Below are positions 31,551 through 34,592 of a stretch of 34,592 bases of DNA, one piece after another (the stretch's first letter is position 1; each line of letters begins with the position of its first letter). The notes under the pieces are model-generated. The model was not told the origin of the DNA. It saw only the letters and a program-made list of their open reading frames with translations, and did not search any database. Both the position numbers and the translations under genes were made by a program. The DNA lies in contig JANQRC010000051.1 in assembly GCA_028284745.1 (NCBI GenBank), positions 1 to 34,592 of the forward strand, read 5' to 3'. This stretch comes from Flavobacteriaceae bacterium. Lineage in GTDB: Bacteria; Bacteroidota; Bacteroidia; Flavobacteriales; Flavobacteriaceae.

Positions 31551-34500
31551 TTACTCCTCAGCAAGCACCCAATCGCCTTTGTCTAGCATGGGGATGGCCT
31601 GTTTGTATTTCAGGGTCTTGTTTTCGCCAGTCATCACATTCTTGATAGTGACACGGTCGTTGCGGCCGATTTTTGGACGTTCACGTACAATGGTCTCAGT
31701 TATTTGCTGTCGTTGACCGGCACCTTGTGCAGCAGTACGATTTCTAGCAGCTAGCTCATCACTATTCAGAACCTCTTCTTTGCTGGTCTTATAATCGTCC
31801 TTTTGCCTACGCTCGCGCGCTTGCTGAATGTTATTGGCATCTTGTGTCGGCAGTTCACCTTTAAAGAGGAAAGAGATGATCTCTTTGTTCACTCCATCGA
31901 TCATGGTCTTGAAAAGTTCAAAAGCTTCAAACTTGTAGATCAATAGCGGGTCTTTCTGTTCATGAACGGCTAGTTGTACCGATTGCTTCAACTCGTCCAT
32001 CTTACGAAGGTGCGTCTTCCATGAGTCGTCGATGATGGCCAGTGTGATGTTCTTCTCGAAATCGTTGACCAACTGCGTACCTTCCGACTCATAGGCTTTG
32101 GCGAGGTCCGTGACTACTTGAAGTGTCTTTGAACCATCGGTGAACGGCACTACAATGCGTTGATATTTATCGCTTTGGTTCTCATAGACATTCTTGATCA
32201 CCGGGAATGCGGTGGTAGCGCTGCGCTGCGTCTTATCGTTATAATGGTCGAGGACGATTTTGTATAGTTTGTTGGTGATCTCCATTTCGGAAAGCTTTCC
32301 AAAGTCGTCTTCAGAAATTGGAGAACTTATAGAGAAATAACGAATCAACTCAAACTCGAAGTTCTTATGATCGTTGGCGCCTTTGTTAGATTGTGTGATC
32401 ACTTCACAAGTGTCGTAGATCATGTTGGCAATGTCAACCTTCAAACGTTCGCCTTGCAGTGCATGGCGGCGACGCTTGTATACTACTTCGCGTTGCGCAT
32501 TCATTACATCATCATATTCCAGCAGGCGTTTACGCACGCCAAAGTTGTTCTCTTCAACTTTCTTCTGCGCACGTTCTATGGATCTTGTCATCATGGAGTG
32601 CTGAATGACTTCACCTTCTTTGTGGCCCATGCGGTCCATCATCTTGGCCACGCGGTCACTTCCGAAGAGGCGCATCAAATTATCTTCCAAGGAAACATAG
32701 AACTGAGAACTTCCGGGATCACCTTGACGACCCGAACGACCACGCAGCTGGCGATCCACGCGTCTGGAATCGTGTCGCTCAGTACCGATGATGGCCAATC
32801 CACCAGCGTTTTTCACTTCATCAGAAAGCTTGATGTCCGTACCACGCCCTGCCATGTTGGTGGCGATGGTCACTTGGCCACCTTTTCCAGCTTCGGCAAC
32901 GATATCTGCTTCCTTCTTGTGAAGTTTCGCATTCAGTACGTTGTGCGGGATCTTACGCATGGCAAGCATCTTTCCGAGCAACTCAGAGATTTCCACCGAA
33001 GTCGTACCGATCAACACGGGCCTACCTGCATTGGAAAGGTTCACGACATCTTCAATAACGGCATTGTACTTTTCGCGTTTGGTCTTATAGATGAGGTCTT
33101 GACGGTCATCACGAGCAATTGGACGGTTGGTCGGGATCTCCATCACGTCTAGCTTGTAGATCTCCCAAAATTCACCAGCTTCAGTAATGGCCGTACCGGT
33201 CATCCCCGCCAATTTGCTGTACATCCTAAAATAATTCTGCAGGGTGATGGTCGCGAAGGTCTGTGTGGCGGCTTCGATCTTTACATTTTCCTTGGCCTCG
33301 ATCGCTTGATGCAATCCATCGGAATAACGACGCCCGTCCATGATGCGACCTGTCTGTTCGTCAACGATCATCACCTTGTTTTCCATCACCACGTACTCGA
33401 CGTCTTTTTCGAATAGGGTATAGGCCTTTAGTAGTTGGTTGAGCGTATGGATACGTTCGCTCTTTATGCTGAAATCTTTGAAAAGCTCTTCCTTTTGTTG
33501 CGCCTCATCTTCGATCTCTAGGCCTTGGTCCTCGATCTTGGCAATTTCAGTACCAATATCCGGAAGAACAAAGAAGTCTTTGTCGCCGCTATCGCCAGAA
33601 AGATATTCGATGCCTTTGTCGGTAAGCTCTATTTGGTTGTTCTTCTCTTCGATGACGAATAGCAGGTCCTCATCTACCTTGGGCATCTCACGGTTATTAT
33701 CTTGCATGTAGAAGTTCTCAGTCTTCTGAAGCAGTTGCTTCACACCTTCTTCACTCAAGAACTTGATCAGTGCTTTGTTCTTTGGCAGCCCACGATACAC
33801 ACGAAGCAGTAGGAACCCACCTTGCTTGGTGTCGCCTTCACGGATCAGTTTCTTGGCCTCGGCCAGAACACCTGTAAGGTGCTGACGCTGTTTGGTTACA
33901 AGATCTGATACTCTAGGCTTCAGCTCGTTGAATTCGTGACGGTCGCCTTGCGGAACAGGTCCTGAAATGATCAGCGGGGTTCTCGCGTCGTCGACAAGCA
34001 CAGAATCCACCTCATCAACAATGGCATAGTTATGCTTTCGCTGCACAAGGTCGTCTGGCGAATGTGCCATGTTATCACGTAGGTAATCGAACCCAAACTC
34101 ATTGTTTGTCCCGTAGGTGATATCTGCCGTGTATGCTTTTCGCCTTGCGGCGGAATTGGGCTTGTGATGATCGATGCAATCAACACTCATTCCATGGAAC
34201 TCAAAGATGGGTGCCATCCATGCGCTATCTCGCTTGGCAAGGTAGTCGTTCACGGTTACCAGGTGCACACCGTTGCCGGTGAGCGCATTTAGGTATACTG
34301 GAAGCGTTGCTACAAGTGTTTTACCTTCACCGGTCTGCATCTCGGCGATCTTCCCTTGGTGCAAGGCAATCCCTCCGATAAGCTGCACATCGTAGTGAAC
34401 CATATCCCAAGTGACTTCTTTGCCAGCGGCATCCCAGGAGTTGTTCCAAATGGCTTTTTCGTCTTGAAGCGTTACATATTCCTTGCTGCCAGAAAGTTCG

Positions 34501-34592
34501 CGGTCGAAAGGTGTGGCAGCAACTGTGAGTGTCTCGTTATTAGCGAAGCGTTTGGCGGTCTCTTTGACTACAGCAAATGCTTCAGGCAAAAT
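31551..34592 (-). CDS. secA: Preprotein translocase motor SecA, N-terminus cut by window edge
   Basis: ATPase that drives unfolded preproteins through SecYEG. The reading frame is open to the window end and begins [16 protein letters not shown], which is internal SecA sequence, so about 100 N-terminal residues are missing and the apparent start at 34589 is not real. Motifs: Walker [15 protein letters not shown], Walker [42 protein letters not shown] and [10 protein letters not shown] (NBD2), then the helical scaffold. Bacteroidota-type insertions are present between NBD1 and the preprotein crosslinking region. The C-terminus lacks the SecB-binding zinc tail and ends [10 protein letters not shown] terminator follows. 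Confidence 0.97.
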   Translation of the reverse strand: MLPEAFAVVKETAKRFANNETLTVAATPFDRELSGSKEYVTLQDEKAIWNNSWDAAGKEVTWDMVHYDVQLIGGIALHQGKIAEMQTGEGKTLVATLPVYLNALTGNGVHLVTVNDYLAKRDSAWMAPIFEFHGMSVDCIDHHKPNSAARRKAYTADITYGTNNEFGFDYLRDNMAHSPDDLVQRKHNYAIVDEVDSVLVDDARTPLIISGPVPQGDRHEFNELKPRVSDLVTKQRQHLTGVLAEAKKLIREGDTKQGGFLLLRVYRGLPKNKALIKFLSEEGVKQLLQKTENFYMQDNNREMPKVDEDLLFVIEEKNNQIELTDKGIEYLSGDSGDKDFFVLPDIGTEIAKIEDQGLEIEDEAQQKEELFKDFSIKSERIHTLNQLLKAYTLFEKDVEYVVMENKVMIVDEQTGRIMDGRRYSDGLHQAIEAKENVKIEAATQTFATITLQNYFRMYSKLAGMTGTAITEAGEFWEIYKLDVMEIPTNRPIARDDRQDLIYKTKREKYNAVIEDVVNLSNAGRPVLIGTTSVEISELLGKMLAMRKIPHNVLNAKLHKKEADIVAEAGKGGQVTIATNMAGRGTDIKLSDEVKNAGGLAIIGTERHDSRRVDRQLRGRSGRQGDPGSSQFYVSLEDNLMRLFGSDRVAKMMDRMGHKEGEVIQHSMMTRSIERAQKKVEENNFGVRKRLLEYDDVMNAQREVVYKRRRHALQGERLKVDIANMIYDTCEVITQSNKGANDHKNFEFELIRYFSISSPISEDDFGKLSEMEITNKLYKIVLDHYNDKTQRSATTAFPVIKNVYENQSDKYQRIVVPFTDGSKTLQVVTDLAKAYESEGTQLVNDFEKNITLAIIDDSWKTHLRKMDELKQSVQLAVHEQKDPLLIYKFEAFELFKTMIDGVNKEIISFLFKGELPTQDANNIQQARERRQKDDYKTSKEEVLNSDELAARNRTAAQGAGQRQQITETIVRERPKIGRNDRVTIKNVMTGENKTLKYKQAIPMLDKGDWVLAEE

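Noticed and set aside
31388..31564. Fifty-nine-codon extension of the fructosamine kinase
   Set aside because: It covers the secA terminator and a promoter box, and the family N-terminus begins at 31387.
32367..33152. Long plus-strand open frame opposite secA
   Set aside because: A 261-codon shadow frame antisense to conserved SecA motifs; composition follows the codon pattern of the opposite strand.
34587..34589. Start of secA at 34589
   Set aside because: The codon there is TTG within ILPEAFAVV, interior SecA sequence; the real start is outside the window.

Overview
The window looks like a chromosomal segment of a marine-type Flavobacteriia (phylum Bacteroidota). The evidence is: (i) eleven gene starts or RNA starts preceded by the Bacteroidota -7 promoter box TAnnTTTG; (ii) weak or absent Shine-Dalgarno sequences; (iii) family content typical of the phylum (DUF3822, DUF2911, DUF4126, KdnB-type dehydrogenase, ECF sigma/anti-sigma pair, lipoprotein MsrA); and (iv) a DnaX without the usual zinc module. 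It reads as ordinary, densely packed core genome. No prophage, IS element, tRNA or CRISPR array was seen. Two genes are cut by the window ends: sixA at the left and secA at the right.

Layout. 1-4095 (+): a polyphosphate operon sixA-ppk1-ppx plus a secreted MORN-repeat protein. 4192-6696 (-): miaE and dnaX. 6697-7299: rnpB (RNase P RNA), with a promoter box divergent from that of dnaX, followed by an intergenic inverted-repeat element. 7300-9396 (-): an overlapping cluster of rsmD, a DUF3822 gene and a membrane protein, divergent from a RecD-like helicase (+). 11011-15376 (+): DUF4126, then kdsB-HAD-CatA-like, then kdnB-acyltransferase, a neighbourhood suggesting Kdo/lipid A chemistry. 15373-18162: a secreted protein (-), then a MATE exporter, a 75-aa protein and a PAP2 phosphatase (+). 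18301-21093 (-): a membrane protein, meaB, a DUF2911 protein and a YbjN/CesT-like protein. 21381-22142 (+): an XRE regulator preceded by an array of operator-like palindromes. 22235-23140 (-): galM. 23302-25980 (+): ECF sigma factor, anti-sigma-like membrane protein and a large secreted protein with a long charged helix. 25981-26306: gene debris, including a decapitated LuxR-type response regulator. 26307-29666 (-): VanX-like dipeptidase, CBM9-like lipoprotein, msrA and a glycosyltransferase. 29712-30383 (+): an M23 peptidase without a signal peptide. 30521-34592 (-): fructosamine kinase-like protein and secA.

The most interesting observation is in dnaX. A run of ten adenines lies exactly after the AAA+ clamp-loader core. 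The -1 frame meets TGA immediately after the run and the +1 frame meets a stop six codons later, so slippage in either direction makes a gamma-like short DnaX of about 357 residues. An inverted repeat begins directly at the end of the run. This parallels the programmed dnaX slippage known in E. coli and Thermus. Also worth checking are the operator array before the XRE gene, the promoter-overlapping hairpin before kdsB, the KdnB gene without KdnA beside it, the sigma/anti-sigma/secreted-helix module and the response-regulator remnant.
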